64,000 nucleotides of DNA from assembly GCF_000237825.1 (NCBI RefSeq), contig NZ_CM001377.1, forward strand, positions 1,364,001-1,428,000. The letters run 5' to 3'. Positions within the stretch are counted from its first letter, which is position 1, and each line of letters starts with the position of its first letter. The notes below the pieces were generated by a model, which was given only the letters and a program-made list of their open reading frames with translations, was not told where the DNA came from and made no database searches. Source of the stretch: Thermanaerovibrio velox DSM 12556 (GTDB taxonomy: Bacteria; Synergistota; Synergistia; Synergistales; Synergistaceae). A program made the translations under genes and the position numbers. Shown one piece after another: positions 35,315 to 42,877 of the stretch.

Positions 35315-36024
35315 GGCTCTTCCTCCACCGGGGCAAGCCTGTAGGGCCTGAAGGGACCTTGGGACACCTCCCGCAATATCCACATGATGAGCCCCGGTAT
35401 GCGGCCGCAGAAGAAAACCCCTCGGCCAACCTCCGGCGGGAAACCCATGTCCAACAAAAGGGCCCCCGCAACGCCGTCGATATTTCCCCTTATCCCCTTC
35501 AACCTCGTCAGCTCTTCCTGTACCGCCAGGAAGAACCTGAGGTGCCTGGTATCCCTTAGCGAAAGCCCCTTGCGGACCAAGGGTGCCACCCGGGGATCTT
35601 GGCGATGAACCCTGTGTCCAAAACCGGGCATCCTCTCCCCACGGGACAGGAACGAAGACACCAACTCCCCCGGGTTGACCATGTCCCTTACGGAGGCGCT
35701 GAAGAGCTCCATGGCCCGCTCTATGGCCCCCGCGTGGTGATCCCCAAAGGACAAAAGGGCCGATGCCAGTGCGCAGTGGATCCCCGAGCCCGATGAGGCC
35801 GCAAGCCTGGCGGACTGGGTGCTGGGAGGAGTGGCTCCATGATCTCCCATGGCACATAGTATGGCGCGAAACACCCCGGACTCCTCCTCGGAAGGGGAAC
35901 GCCCTTGAACCAGCCTAAACCAAACCTCCGAGGGATCTGCCCTGTCTATGAAGCCCCCTATTGGCTCCCGGTCGATGATTATGCTGTCCCGGCACACCGA
36001 CGAGCTTCCAAGCCTCACCACCAT
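35302..36024 (-). CDS. Minimal citrate synthase/citryl-CoA lyase-like protein in the LysW operon
   Basis: 240 aa, roughly half a citrate synthase and near the size of citryl-CoA lyase. The large-domain catalytic set is retained: DHGATPPSTQSARLAAS (61 on), H96/H97 in FGDHHAGA, H138 in PGFGHRVH with DPR following, and D183 in GNIDGVAGA. This suggests an active acyl-CoA condensing or cleaving enzyme. Start ATG at 36024 overlaps the end of the preceding 53-codon ORF, with GGGGAGG upstream; its stop overlaps lysY. Thus it is translated as part of the LysW operon. A role in making the 2-oxo or dicarboxylic precursor is possible but unproven. Confidence 0.8.
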   Translation of the reverse strand: MVVRLGSSSVCRDSIIIDREPIGGFIDRADPSEVWFRLVQGRSPSEEESGVFRAILCAMGDHGATPPSTQSARLAASSGSGIHCALASALLSFGDHHAGAIERAMELFSASVRDMVNPGELVSSFLSRGERMPGFGHRVHRQDPRVAPLVRKGLSLRDTRHLRFFLAVQEELTRLKGIRGNIDGVAGALLLDMGFPPEVGRGVFFCGRIPGLIMWILREVSQGPFRPYRLAPVEEEPCIG

Positions 36025-36176
36025 TCCCCATCCCTCCCCAGGTGCCCGTCCTGATCAAAGTCATCGGTACCCTCTCCATCCAGTTCCCAGGGGTTCCAAG
36101 ACATACCCTGGGGCATCTCATCCAAGGGCATGAGGGTTATCAACAAACCGCCAAAAAGGGGAAGCCTGAGTTCCAT
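36015..36176 (-). CDS. 53-residue acidic protein of unknown function
   Basis: ATG at 36176 has an ideal GGAGGTGTT eight to nine bases upstream, and the stop overlaps the citrate-synthase-like start (ATGGTGGTGA), which indicates translational coupling. The N-terminal half is hydrophobic (LPLFGGLLITLMPL), the C-terminal half is strongly acidic with several Asp, Gly and Trp (DGEGTDDFDQDG, ending DGEWW). The ending recalls the EDWGE tail of LysW in composition, but there is no cysteine. It lies ~30 bases downstream of the attenuator. No family recognised. Confidence 0.6.
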   Translation of the reverse strand: MELRLPLFGGLLITLMPLDEMPQGMSWNPWELDGEGTDDFDQDGHLGRDGEWW

Positions 36177-36204
36177 CGTCAACACCTCCAAAAGAGTGGT
36201 AAAA

Positions 36205-36316
36205 ACATAAAAAACCCGCCCCATTCCGGGCGGGTTGAGGTGTAAGAGGCATGAAGGGAACAGGCCCCCGATGATACGCCAAGTTAACCGGGGGATGTCC
36301 CTTCCCTCAACCCGCC
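36205..36316 (-). promoter_or_regulatory. Riboswitch-like attenuator: competing antiterminator and terminator
   Basis: On the minus-strand RNA, GGCGGGTTGAGG (36316-36305) is perfectly complementary to CCTCAACCCGCC (36240-36229). The latter also contains the 5' arm of an intrinsic terminator AACCCGCCC/GGGCGGGTT (36236-36228 with 36221-36213) followed by six U. The two folds exclude each other. Between the antiterminator arms is a hairpin with 15 pairs (GAAGGG, ACA and CCCCCG arms, 36253-36304) and an 18-base loop. An upstream CCCGCC (around 36350-36355) could pair with the antiterminator. It precedes the 53-codon ORF, citrate-synthase-like gene and lysYZJK. Confidence 0.75.
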
Positions 36317-36417
36317 TGAACGACCCCACGCCCGGAAGAGCTTTCCAAGGGCGGGGGAAAACCTCAACGACAGCAGTGCCCTCTCATCAGCCCCGAAGGG
36401 CTTTCGCTTACCGCGTT

Positions 36418-37263
36418 TCATTTCACGATACCCCCTTGTTTATCCAAAAGGTTCCTAACGATGAGACCCGGTATGTCAACCCCGGTGGGCTCCAGGGAGT
36501 TCTTGAACTCACCACCGTCGTTCACCTCGTTCACCATCCACTCCCCGTTCACGAGGAATAGATCCACCGCCAGGAAGTCTCCCCCTATGGCTCCGTGGAC
36601 CCCCTTGAGAAGGTCCCTCATGGCGCTGTCCACGGGCTGGTTTGAGGTCCTGCCCCCCCTTGCGGTGTTTGTTATCCAGCTCTGGCTCTCGCGCCGCACC
36701 GCACACACCGGCTCTCCACCGATGATGAAGGCCCTTACGTCGAAGCCACCCTTTTCCACGTACTCCTGGATGAAGAATGTCTGGTGGTTAACCCCAAGCT
36801 GCTGCTTGTGTTCCACCACCGCCTCCAGGGCCTCCCGGTCGTTGACCTTGGCGAGAAGGCGTCCCCAGCTTCCGCAAAGGGGCTTCAGCACCGCCGGGTA
36901 ACCAAGTTCCTCCACCGCTCCCATGGCCCCCTCCTGAGACAGGGCCACCCTCCAACGGGGCTGCGGGATCCCAAACCTCTGAAGCTCCAAAGCGGTGAGC
37001 ATCTTGTTTCCGCACAGCGCCATTACCTCCGGAGGATTGGAAACCCGGACTCCTGCTGCATTTAGGCACCTGGCGAGCATCTCGTTCTGGCCGTGGGATA
37101 TGCACCTGCAAAGGGGCACAGAGCCGGCCTCCAGGGGAAGCTCACCCCCCAAGACCCATTCCGATACGTCCAACAAACGGGACCTGATGCCCATCTCGAG
37201 GGCCCTCTGATGAAGCAGCTTTTCCTCCACCCTAAGTCGAGTGTAGAGCACCAACAGGTCCAC
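36418..37263 (-). CDS. lysX: LysW-alpha-aminoadipate/glutamate ligase
   Basis: 281 aa, the LysX/ArgX length. ATP-grasp motifs: NPPEVMALCGNKMLT, YPAVLKPLCGSWGRLLAKV, FIQEYVEKGGFDVRAFIIGG and WITNTARGG, ending with VNEVNDGGEFKN. It joins the C-terminal Glu of LysW to the amino group of aminoadipate or glutamate. GTG at 37263 lies one base after the lysW stop. Whether it is lysine- or ornithine-specific cannot be decided by eye. Confidence 0.93.
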   Translation of the reverse strand: MDLLVLYTRLRVEEKLLHQRALEMGIRSRLLDVSEWVLGGELPLEAGSVPLCRCISHGQNEMLARCLNAAGVRVSNPPEVMALCGNKMLTALELQRFGIPQPRWRVALSQEGAMGAVEELGYPAVLKPLCGSWGRLLAKVNDREALEAVVEHKQQLGVNHQTFFIQEYVEKGGFDVRAFIIGGEPVCAVRRESQSWITNTARGGRTSNQPVDSAMRDLLKGVHGAIGGDFLAVDLFLVNGEWMVNEVNDGGEFKNSLEPTGVDIPGLIVRNLLDKQGGIVK

Positions 37264-37264
37264 C

Positions 37265-37447
37265 CTATTCCCCCCAGTCCTCCTGCACCTGCGGGGCCTC
37301 GGTGAGCTCCAGGGGCTCCAGGGACAACACCTCCAGCTCCACCCCGCAGTCCGGACACGGCACTATCTCGCCCACACAGGAGCCCTCTGGCAGGCTAACG
37401 ACTCCCTCGCACACCACACAAATCCCGTTAAGCCTCGTACCATCCAT
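37265..37447 (-). CDS. lysW: Amino-group carrier protein LysW
   Basis: 60 aa from ATG 37447, with GGGAGGAG eight bases upstream. A zinc ribbon is formed by CVVC (residues 10-13) and CPDC (31-34), and the C-terminus ends EDWGE, the invariant tail whose last Glu carries the substrate. The acidic C-terminal half is typical. It is the first gene after the T-box leader and is coupled to lysX. Confidence 0.95.
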   Translation of the reverse strand: MDGTRLNGICVVCEGVVSLPEGSCVGEIVPCPDCGVELEVLSLEPLELTEAPQVQEDWGE

Positions 37448-37483
37448 CCAAATCTCCTCCCTTCGGCATTGGAACATTGGAAA

Positions 37484-37797
37484 ATAAAAAAAGGACCCGT
37501 CCCCGAAGGGACGAGTCCTTGGAACTCGCGGTACCACCCAACTTGAACGGCCTCGACAGAAGCATGGGAAGCCGTTCCTCTCTCGGGCCTTTGACGGAGC
37601 CCACCCGGGAGACGTACTCCGGTCCCCGCAACGGGAGACCTTTCCGCCCCGGCTCCGCGGACCTTGGGCCTCACGGCGGACCCAGACCCCTCTCAGCCGG
37701 TGGAGGTCATTCTCTGTAGGATCCGTCTCTCCGCTTGGCCATCCGCATCATGGCCTTTCCCCTATAACACCCCTCAATGTTCAGGGAGCCTTCGTTG
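37484..37797 (-). promoter_or_regulatory. T-box leader controlling lysW-lysX
   Basis: The invariant T-box GGGTGGTACCGCG is at 37539-37527. It is followed by a terminator: AAGGACTCGTCCC, loop TTCG, GGGACGGGTCCTT (37520-37491) and seven U. Stem I features are visible at 37717-37710 (AG bulge ACAGAGAA) and 37697-37691 (distal GCTGAGA). GGATCC/GGGTCC flanks a specifier loop whose 3' strand is GCCGTGA (37677-37671). By the usual position, the codon just before the last A is GTG (Val); a one-base shift gives CGT (Arg). Uncharged cognate tRNA would switch the leader to antitermination. Confidence 0.93.
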
Positions 37798-37803
37798 GGG
37801 GAA

Positions 37804-37832
37804 AGGATATTCCAACCCGCACGTCCTGTCAA
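37804..37832 (-). promoter_or_regulatory. Promoter of the T-box/lysW operon
   Basis: Perfect TTGACA (37832-37827), 17-base spacer, TATCCT (37809-37804) on the minus strand. The start site would be near 37797. Confidence 0.75.
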
Positions 37833-37933
37833 TACCCCATCGTAGATAAACTTGAATCTAAATAATCGCCGGTTTACTTATAAACGTTCACTCTCGTAAA
37901 CTATTTTTTATCAGACCCCCATACCAGTCAAGT

Positions 37934-39115
37934 TTATGCCCTGGAGTTCACGAAGGCCATCTCGCCACCCACCATGACCCACAGCGGACGGTGCCTCACG
38001 TCCGTGGGATCCCCGGTCCAAAGGACGAGATCCGCGTCCTTCCCGGCCTCCACGGAGCCCATCCGATGGCCAATGCCGAGGTGCTCCGCCGCCCTTAAGG
38101 TCACCCCCCTCATGGCCTCCAGGGGGTCAAGACCATGACGGACCGCCAGTGCCACCGCCACCTGAAGGGTCTCGATGGGTATCACCGGGTGGTCGGTGAT
38201 GATGCAGTACCTCACCTTGGCCTTGCTGAACGCCACCAGGGTCTCCCAGGTCTTGTTCCTCAGCTCTATCTTGCTCTTGGAGGACTGGGTGGGGCCCACC
38301 GCAACGCTTACCCCATCACGGGACAGGGAGGCCAAAAGGTCCGCCACAAGGTGACCCTCGGTGCCGTGCTCCAGGGTGAAGGGAACCCCAAACTCCCTGC
38401 ACACCCTGACGGCGGTGCAGATGTCGTCCGCCCGGTGGCAGTGAATCCTCAAGGGACAGCGGCCCTCCAAAACGGGGATCATGTTCTCCATGCCAAGGTC
38501 CAAGTCGAAGTGCTCCCCCTTCTCCAAGGCCCTCAGCTTTCTCTGCCGATAGTTCAAGGCGTCCTGAATCGCCTTCCGCAAACAGTAGGCGTTCCCCATC
38601 CGGGTTGAAGGCAGCCGATCCTTCCTGCCGTGAACCCTCATCGGGTTCTCCCCAAGAGCCGCCTTCATCCCCGAATGGGGAAGCACAAGCATCTCGTCCA
38701 AGGTCCTCCCAAAGGTTCTTACCACCGCCCCTGACCCACCGATGACGTTGGCGCTGCCTGGGACCACGTTAACGCAGGTGACCCCAGCTTCAAGGGCGTT
38801 AGAAAAAGCCTCGTCGTTGGGGTTTATGCCGTCCAAGGCCCTCAATCCCATGGTAACCGGCGAGGTCTCCTCGTTCACCGGATCCGGGTCCTCTGGGACC
38901 CCCTCCTCACATATGCCCGCATGGGTGTGGGCGTCGATAAGGCCCGGGGTGAGTATGGCCCCCTTGGCGTCTACGACCTCCACGGGACCCTTTAGCTCCA
39001 CGTCCTCCCCCACCTGGACTATCCTGCCACCCTCAATCAGAACCGCACCCCTCGATATCTCCGCCCCTTCCCCTTCCTTCATGGTCCAGATCCTTGCGTT
39101 CACCACGGCCTTCAA
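37934..39115 (-). CDS. Amidohydrolase, imidazolonepropionase-like
   Basis: 393 aa. The metal motif is DAHTHAG near residue 62; later LRIHCHRADDI, LEHGTEGH and IITDHPVIP supply the remaining ligands. It belongs to the HutI-like metal-dependent hydrolases; many such proteins act on cyclic amides or isoaspartyl dipeptides, and the substrate here is unknown. It starts with TTG at 39115 after GGAGGTGATC. A TATACT -10-like site lies upstream without a good -35. It is monocistronic, ending 102 bases from the lysW promoter. Confidence 0.85.
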   Translation of the reverse strand: MKAVVNARIWTMKEGEGAEISRGAVLIEGGRIVQVGEDVELKGPVEVVDAKGAILTPGLIDAHTHAGICEEGVPEDPDPVNEETSPVTMGLRALDGINPNDEAFSNALEAGVTCVNVVPGSANVIGGSGAVVRTFGRTLDEMLVLPHSGMKAALGENPMRVHGRKDRLPSTRMGNAYCLRKAIQDALNYRQRKLRALEKGEHFDLDLGMENMIPVLEGRCPLRIHCHRADDICTAVRVCREFGVPFTLEHGTEGHLVADLLASLSRDGVSVAVGPTQSSKSKIELRNKTWETLVAFSKAKVRYCIITDHPVIPIETLQVAVALAVRHGLDPLEAMRGVTLRAAEHLGIGHRMGSVEAGKDADLVLWTGDPTDVRHRPLWVMVGGEMAFVNSRA

Positions 39116-39608
39116 ACAAGATCACCTCCGCCTGGTTTTTCAGTATATGTTAAGGCAAAGCATGATGACTATGAAGGGGCTTTTAAGCCCCACTAGAGGT
39201 CCGTCGGCGTAACAGAATCCCTGTCGATAGTTGGTAGGACCCTTTAGTAGCACCATGCGATTGCCCGTCTCAAAAACGGGCTGCGGGCTACTGGAGCTCC
39301 AAGGAACTTAGGGGGTAATATCCAGCAGATGCCCACCAATAGTTTCCCTGGCTTCCCCCGCCTTAAAATCATGGCCGAAACCCATCAGCACAGTCCCATG
39401 TGGGTTTTTGGAGGCAACCACTCATCCCAAAGACCAGCAGGCCGTCGTATGGTAAATCAGGATCCAACCCGTGAGGCCTATGAGTTAGATCTTCCAGCGC
39501 TGTTTTGTATCACCCGATACAGATCATGGGTGGCGGTTTGTGTATATTCCTCACAACCGTTGCCACCTTCTGTAGTTTTTGACTCTCTTATCCCGGAGGT
39601 GCACCGCA
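39116..39608. other. 493-base intergenic region between amidohydrolase and Crp-like gene
   Basis: Divergent promoter region. I see a GGGGCTT-TT-AAGCCCC hairpin near 39177-39192. A nested fold AGTAGC/GCTACT with inner GCCCGT/ACGGGC lies at about 39246-39292. A palindrome sits at 39506-39521. No ORF with a ribosome site and no recognised RNA family. The length for two ordinary promoters is large, so a small RNA is possible. Confidence 0.5.
39506..39521. promoter_or_regulatory. Possible operator of the Crp/Fnr-like regulator
   Basis: TGTATC-ACCC-GATACA, a perfect 6+6 palindrome with a 4-base centre, 88 bases before the regulator start. A TATATT at 39543-39548 would place its -35 over the palindrome. 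Geometry resembles Fnr/Crp-family sites, suggesting autoregulation. Confidence 0.4.
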
Positions 39609-40296
39609 ATGGGCGGATACATATACTCGGACCTCTTTGACCAGCGGAGCCAGGAGGTTATGAGACGTTTTTTCCTGGAAGAAGTTGCCCCCCTGGGAAT
39701 CATAAGGGACTATCGCCGGGGCAGCTCAGTGGACCATGAATCCGCCACGAGGTCCATGGGGGTGGTGGTCAAGGGGTGCATTTCAAAGTCCATGGTGAGC
39801 GCCGGGGGTAAGGAGAAGCTGCTCTACTTCTTAAGGCCCGGTGAGATATTCGGGGAAATGGACCTGTTGGATGGAGGATCCTTCCCATACGTCCTTTGTG
39901 CCAGGATGAAGAGCAGCGTGGCATATGTGCCCCTGTGCGAAGTTGAAAGCCTTTTGGCCTCAAGGCCGGAGTCATATCGGTTATTCATCCACAGCATGAC
40001 CCGTAAGTTCCGGATAGCAGCTTTGCAGTTAGCCAACAGTGTATTTAACGATGCGGGGGGCGAAGGTGGCGGAGGCGCTGCTCAGGCTATGTTCTTGCTT
40101 GGATCCATCAGAGGCTGGTGGCATGGCCGTATCGGTGACTCAGCAGGAGCTGGCGTCCAACATAGGATGTTCAAGGGTCACCGTGGCAAGGGTTCTAAAG
40201 AGGTTCGAGCGGGAAGGGGTGGTGGAGCGGAGGGGTAGGAAGATCGTGGTGTCGAACTTAGAAGCCCTTACCGGATTAAGGGATGGGGTCAGGTAG
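39609..40296 (+). pseudogene. Crp/Fnr-family transcriptional regulator with a +1-base frameshift
   Basis: ATG 39609 follows CGGAGGTG. The first frame gives a cNMP-binding domain (residues ~15-120; LLYFLRPGEIFGEMDLLDGG) and the dimerisation helix up to LANSVFNDA. There it loses the family pattern at a run of six G (40055-40060). Removing one G gives a continuous ~228-residue protein with a full winged-helix HTH (TQQELASNIGCSRVTVARVLKRFEREGVV). As written it makes a truncated protein lacking the DNA-binding domain. It could be a sequencing error, a true mutation, or slippage-based switching. It lies just upstream of the DUF969-DUF979-pcp cluster. Confidence 0.8.
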
Positions 40297-40339
40297 TTCC
40301 TCGCTACCCTTAGGAATTTTTTCTTTAGGAGGGAAGACG

Positions 40340-41017
40340 TTGTTAAAGCTAGTGGGCGTAGGGATAGTAGTTCTAGGGTTGAGCTTGCGCCTTAACCCGC
40401 TGCTTGTGGTACTGGGGGCCGGTGTGGCCACCGGTCTGGTGGCCCACATGGGGGTTTGGGACATACTGGAAGCCCTGGGCAATGCATTTGTGACGAACCG
40501 CTATATGTCCCTTTTCGTGCTCACCCTTCCGGTGGTAGGTATACTGGAGAGGCACGGTTTGCGAGAACAGGCGGAGAGATTTGTATCCTCCCTAAGAGGC
40601 GCCACTGCAGGGCGGGTTATGCTGCTTTACATGCTGTTCCGCCAGCTAACCTGTACACTTGGCCTTCAGCTTGGGGGACACCCCACATTTGTAAGGCCCA
40701 TAGTGGCCCCCATGGCGGAGGGTGCCCTTGTTAAGAACGGCCCCTTGAGCCCAAGGCTTTCCGATAAGGTCCGGGCAATGGCGGCCTCGGCGGAGAATTA
40801 CGGCAACTTCTTTGGCCAGCTCATATTCATAGCCTCCGGAGGTCTGCTCCTAATAAAGGGGGTTATGGATCAGGCGGGACACCCGGTGGATCTCATGAGG
40901 ATGGGGCTTTATGCCATCCCCACCGCGGTCTGTGCACTTGGGGCTGCGTTCGTCAGGTTCACCCTGTTCGACCGCTCATCCGCCTCAGGGATCTCAAAGG
41001 GGGGTGAAGTGGATTGA
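40340..41017 (+). CDS. DUF969-family membrane protein
   Basis: 225 aa from TTG 40340, seven bases after GGAGGG; the longer frame to 40283 overlaps the regulator. About six hydrophobic segments, with GVATGLVAHMGVWDI, SLFVLTLPVVGILERHGL and ASAENYGNFFGQLIFIASGG typical of DUF969. Such proteins occur paired with DUF979 and often with pcp. A two-subunit transporter for pyroglutamate or pyroglutamyl peptides is an inference from context. Confidence 0.8.
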   Translation: MLKLVGVGIVVLGLSLRLNPLLVVLGAGVATGLVAHMGVWDILEALGNAFVTNRYMSLFVLTLPVVGILERHGLREQAERFVSSLRGATAGRVMLLYMLFRQLTCTLGLQLGGHPTFVRPIVAPMAEGALVKNGPLSPRLSDKVRAMAASAENYGNFFGQLIFIASGGLLLIKGVMDQAGHPVDLMRMGLYAIPTAVCALGAAFVRFTLFDRSSASGISKGGEVD

Positions 41018-41925
41018 AACCATCGGTTGATCACCTGTACGTCCTGGTGGGGTTGCTCCTCCTGGTCTTCGCGGTAAGGTCCTTTATTGACAGGGATAAC
41101 CCCAAGAGAATTGGCACCGGCTCGTTCTGGCTCGTCTACGGACTTACGTTTTTGTTGGGAGGGTTGGTGCCTCCTAGGGTCATAGGGATCATGGTGGTGG
41201 TGTTAGCCCTAATAGGAAGTTTTAACCTAATGGGCCCTGGTTCCTATCGTCAGAAGAGCCGGGAGGAGAAGATGATGGAGGCAGAGAAGCTGGGCAACCG
41301 CATATTCGTCCCGGCCCTGTGCATCCCTCTGGTGACCTTTTTGGTGGCAAAGTTCACCGATCTTGGGGCTCTGGTGGGGCTCGGCATTGGCACCGTAGTG
41401 GCCTTTTTCGGGGCCCTGATCATGCTAAGGGAGGGGCCTTATGCCTCCGTGGAGGAGGGGCGGCGTCTTATGGATGCCATAGGGTGGTCCGCCATGCTTT
41501 CCCAGTTCCTGGCGGCCCTCGGTTTTTTGTTTGACAAGGCCGGCGTAGGGGATGTCGTGGCTGGCATGGTATCGTCAGTGGTCCCAACAGGGGAACCCCT
41601 GCTTGCTGTGGTGGCCTATTGTGTCGGGATGGCTCTCTTCACCATTATCATGGGCAACGCCTTCGCCGCTTTTGCGGTGATTACCACTGGGATAGGGATT
41701 CCCATGGTGGTTTCCCAAGGGGCAGATCCCTCCGTGGTGGGGGTGATAGGGATGCTGTCCGGCTACTGCGGCACCCTCATGACCCCGATGGCAGCCAACT
41801 TTAACGTGGTGCCTGCGGCCCTCCTGGAGCTAAAGGATAAGAACGGGGTCATCAAGGCTCAAGCTCCAATTGCGCTATTTATGCTGCTGGCCAACATAAC
41901 CCTCATGTACTTCCTGGCCTTTTAG
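41014..41925 (+). CDS. DUF979-family membrane protein
   Basis: 303 aa, about eight membrane segments. Typical stretches: LVYGLTFLLGGLVPPRVIG, AIGWSAMLSQFLAALG and IMGNAFAAFAVITTGIG, with GMLSGYCGTLMTPMAANFN near the end. TTG start at 41014 overlaps the DUF969 stop (TTGA). The pair resembles the two halves of an ion-transporter-superfamily protein. Function inferred from pcp context. Confidence 0.8.
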   Translation: MKPSVDHLYVLVGLLLLVFAVRSFIDRDNPKRIGTGSFWLVYGLTFLLGGLVPPRVIGIMVVVLALIGSFNLMGPGSYRQKSREEKMMEAEKLGNRIFVPALCIPLVTFLVAKFTDLGALVGLGIGTVVAFFGALIMLREGPYASVEEGRRLMDAIGWSAMLSQFLAALGFLFDKAGVGDVVAGMVSSVVPTGEPLLAVVAYCVGMALFTIIMGNAFAAFAVITTGIGIPMVVSQGADPSVVGVIGMLSGYCGTLMTPMAANFNVVPAALLELKDKNGVIKAQAPIALFMLLANITLMYFLAF

Positions 41926-41955
41926 GCAGGACATCTTCTTCTTGGAGGTATCATC

Positions 41956-42603
41956 GTGAAGACCATATTGATGACCGGCTTTGATCCCTTCGGCGGAGAG
42001 GCGGTAAATCCAGCCCTTGAGACAGTAAAAGCCCTGGACGGCAGGGTTTTAGGAGACACCAGGATTTGCGTCTTAGAAGTACCTACGGTACGCGGCAAGT
42101 GCGTAAACAGGGTTGTTCAAGCCATAGGGGAGCTGGATCCCTTTGCTGTCATATGCGTTGGCCAGGCCGGTGGAAGGGCTGAGATAACCCCCGAGAGAGT
42201 GGCGATCAACGTTGATGACTTCAGGATAAAGGACAACGAGGGCAACCAGCCGGTGGACGAGCCAATTGATCCCAATGGGCCAAGCGCCTACTTTTCAACC
42301 CTTCCTATAAAGGCCATGGTAGAGGCCATGAGGTCCAAGGGGATACCCGCTTCTGTGTCCAATACCGCCGGCACCTTTGTGTGCAATCATCTGTTCTACG
42401 GTCTTATGAGGTACCTTGACGTGGAAGGCAAGGGACGAATCGGTGGCTTTGTGCACATACCTTATCTTCCTGAGCAGGCGGTGAGGTTCCCAGGACAACC
42501 TAGCATGTCATTGGACTGTACAGTAGAAGGACTTTTTGCGGCCCTACAAGCGGTGTTGGATAACCGAACAGATCTTAGGGTTAGCGGCGGAAGGGAGTGC
42601 TAG
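41956..42603 (+). CDS. pcp: Pyroglutamyl-peptidase I
   Basis: 215 aa. Catalytic triad E80 (ITPERVAINVDD), C143 (NTAGTFVCNHLFY) and H167 (VHIPYLPEQ) all present. It removes N-terminal pyroglutamate from peptides in the cytoplasm. GTG start at 41956 follows GGAGG. It ends the three-gene cluster, implying uptake and hydrolysis of pyroglutamyl peptides or export of 5-oxoproline. Confidence 0.95.
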   Translation: MKTILMTGFDPFGGEAVNPALETVKALDGRVLGDTRICVLEVPTVRGKCVNRVVQAIGELDPFAVICVGQAGGRAEITPERVAINVDDFRIKDNEGNQPVDEPIDPNGPSAYFSTLPIKAMVEAMRSKGIPASVSNTAGTFVCNHLFYGLMRYLDVEGKGRIGGFVHIPYLPEQAVRFPGQPSMSLDCTVEGLFAALQAVLDNRTDLRVSGGREC

Positions 42604-42671
42604 CAGTCTACGGAACTTACCAGCTAAACATAAGCCCAAGTTAGTTTTTTGCCTCTCCGCGTACGCCACCT

Positions 42672-42703
42672 GGGGCTCAAGGAACTATTTACCCTTGAGC
42701 CCC
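42672..42703 (+). terminator. Hairpin after pcp
   Basis: GGGGCTCAAGG (42672-42682), 10-base loop, CCTTGAGCCCC (42693-42703): 11 perfect pairs, but GTTGCTC follows instead of a U run. Confidence 0.6.
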
Positions 42704-42756
42704 GTTGCTCATACGTCGAGGCCATGAGCCGCCCCTTCAGGCGCTTACCGCCGCCG

Positions 42757-42785
42757 TTGCGTACCCACACCAGGTGATTTAAGAT
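42757..42785 (+). promoter_or_regulatory. Promoter of the PEP carboxykinase gene
   Basis: TTGCGT (42757-42762), 17-base spacer, TAAGAT (42780-42785), about 93 bases before the start codon. Confidence 0.45.
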
Positions 42786-42877
42786 CGATCCGCGTTGATC
42801 AGCACCTTAAGACCCTGCGGGCAAACCCGCTCACGGACATCTTGAGGTCAAGACCCAGAGAGAGGAGAGGTCTTACG

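Noticed and set aside
35315-35857. Long N-terminal extension of lysY
   Set aside because: This frame is a shadow of the citrate-synthase-like gene; the ATG at 35314 has a proper ribosome site.
36237-36417. A second T-box or a lysine riboswitch upstream of the 53-codon ORF
   Set aside because: No TGGTACCGCG box and none of the lysine riboswitch conserved blocks; the element is kept as an unidentified attenuator.
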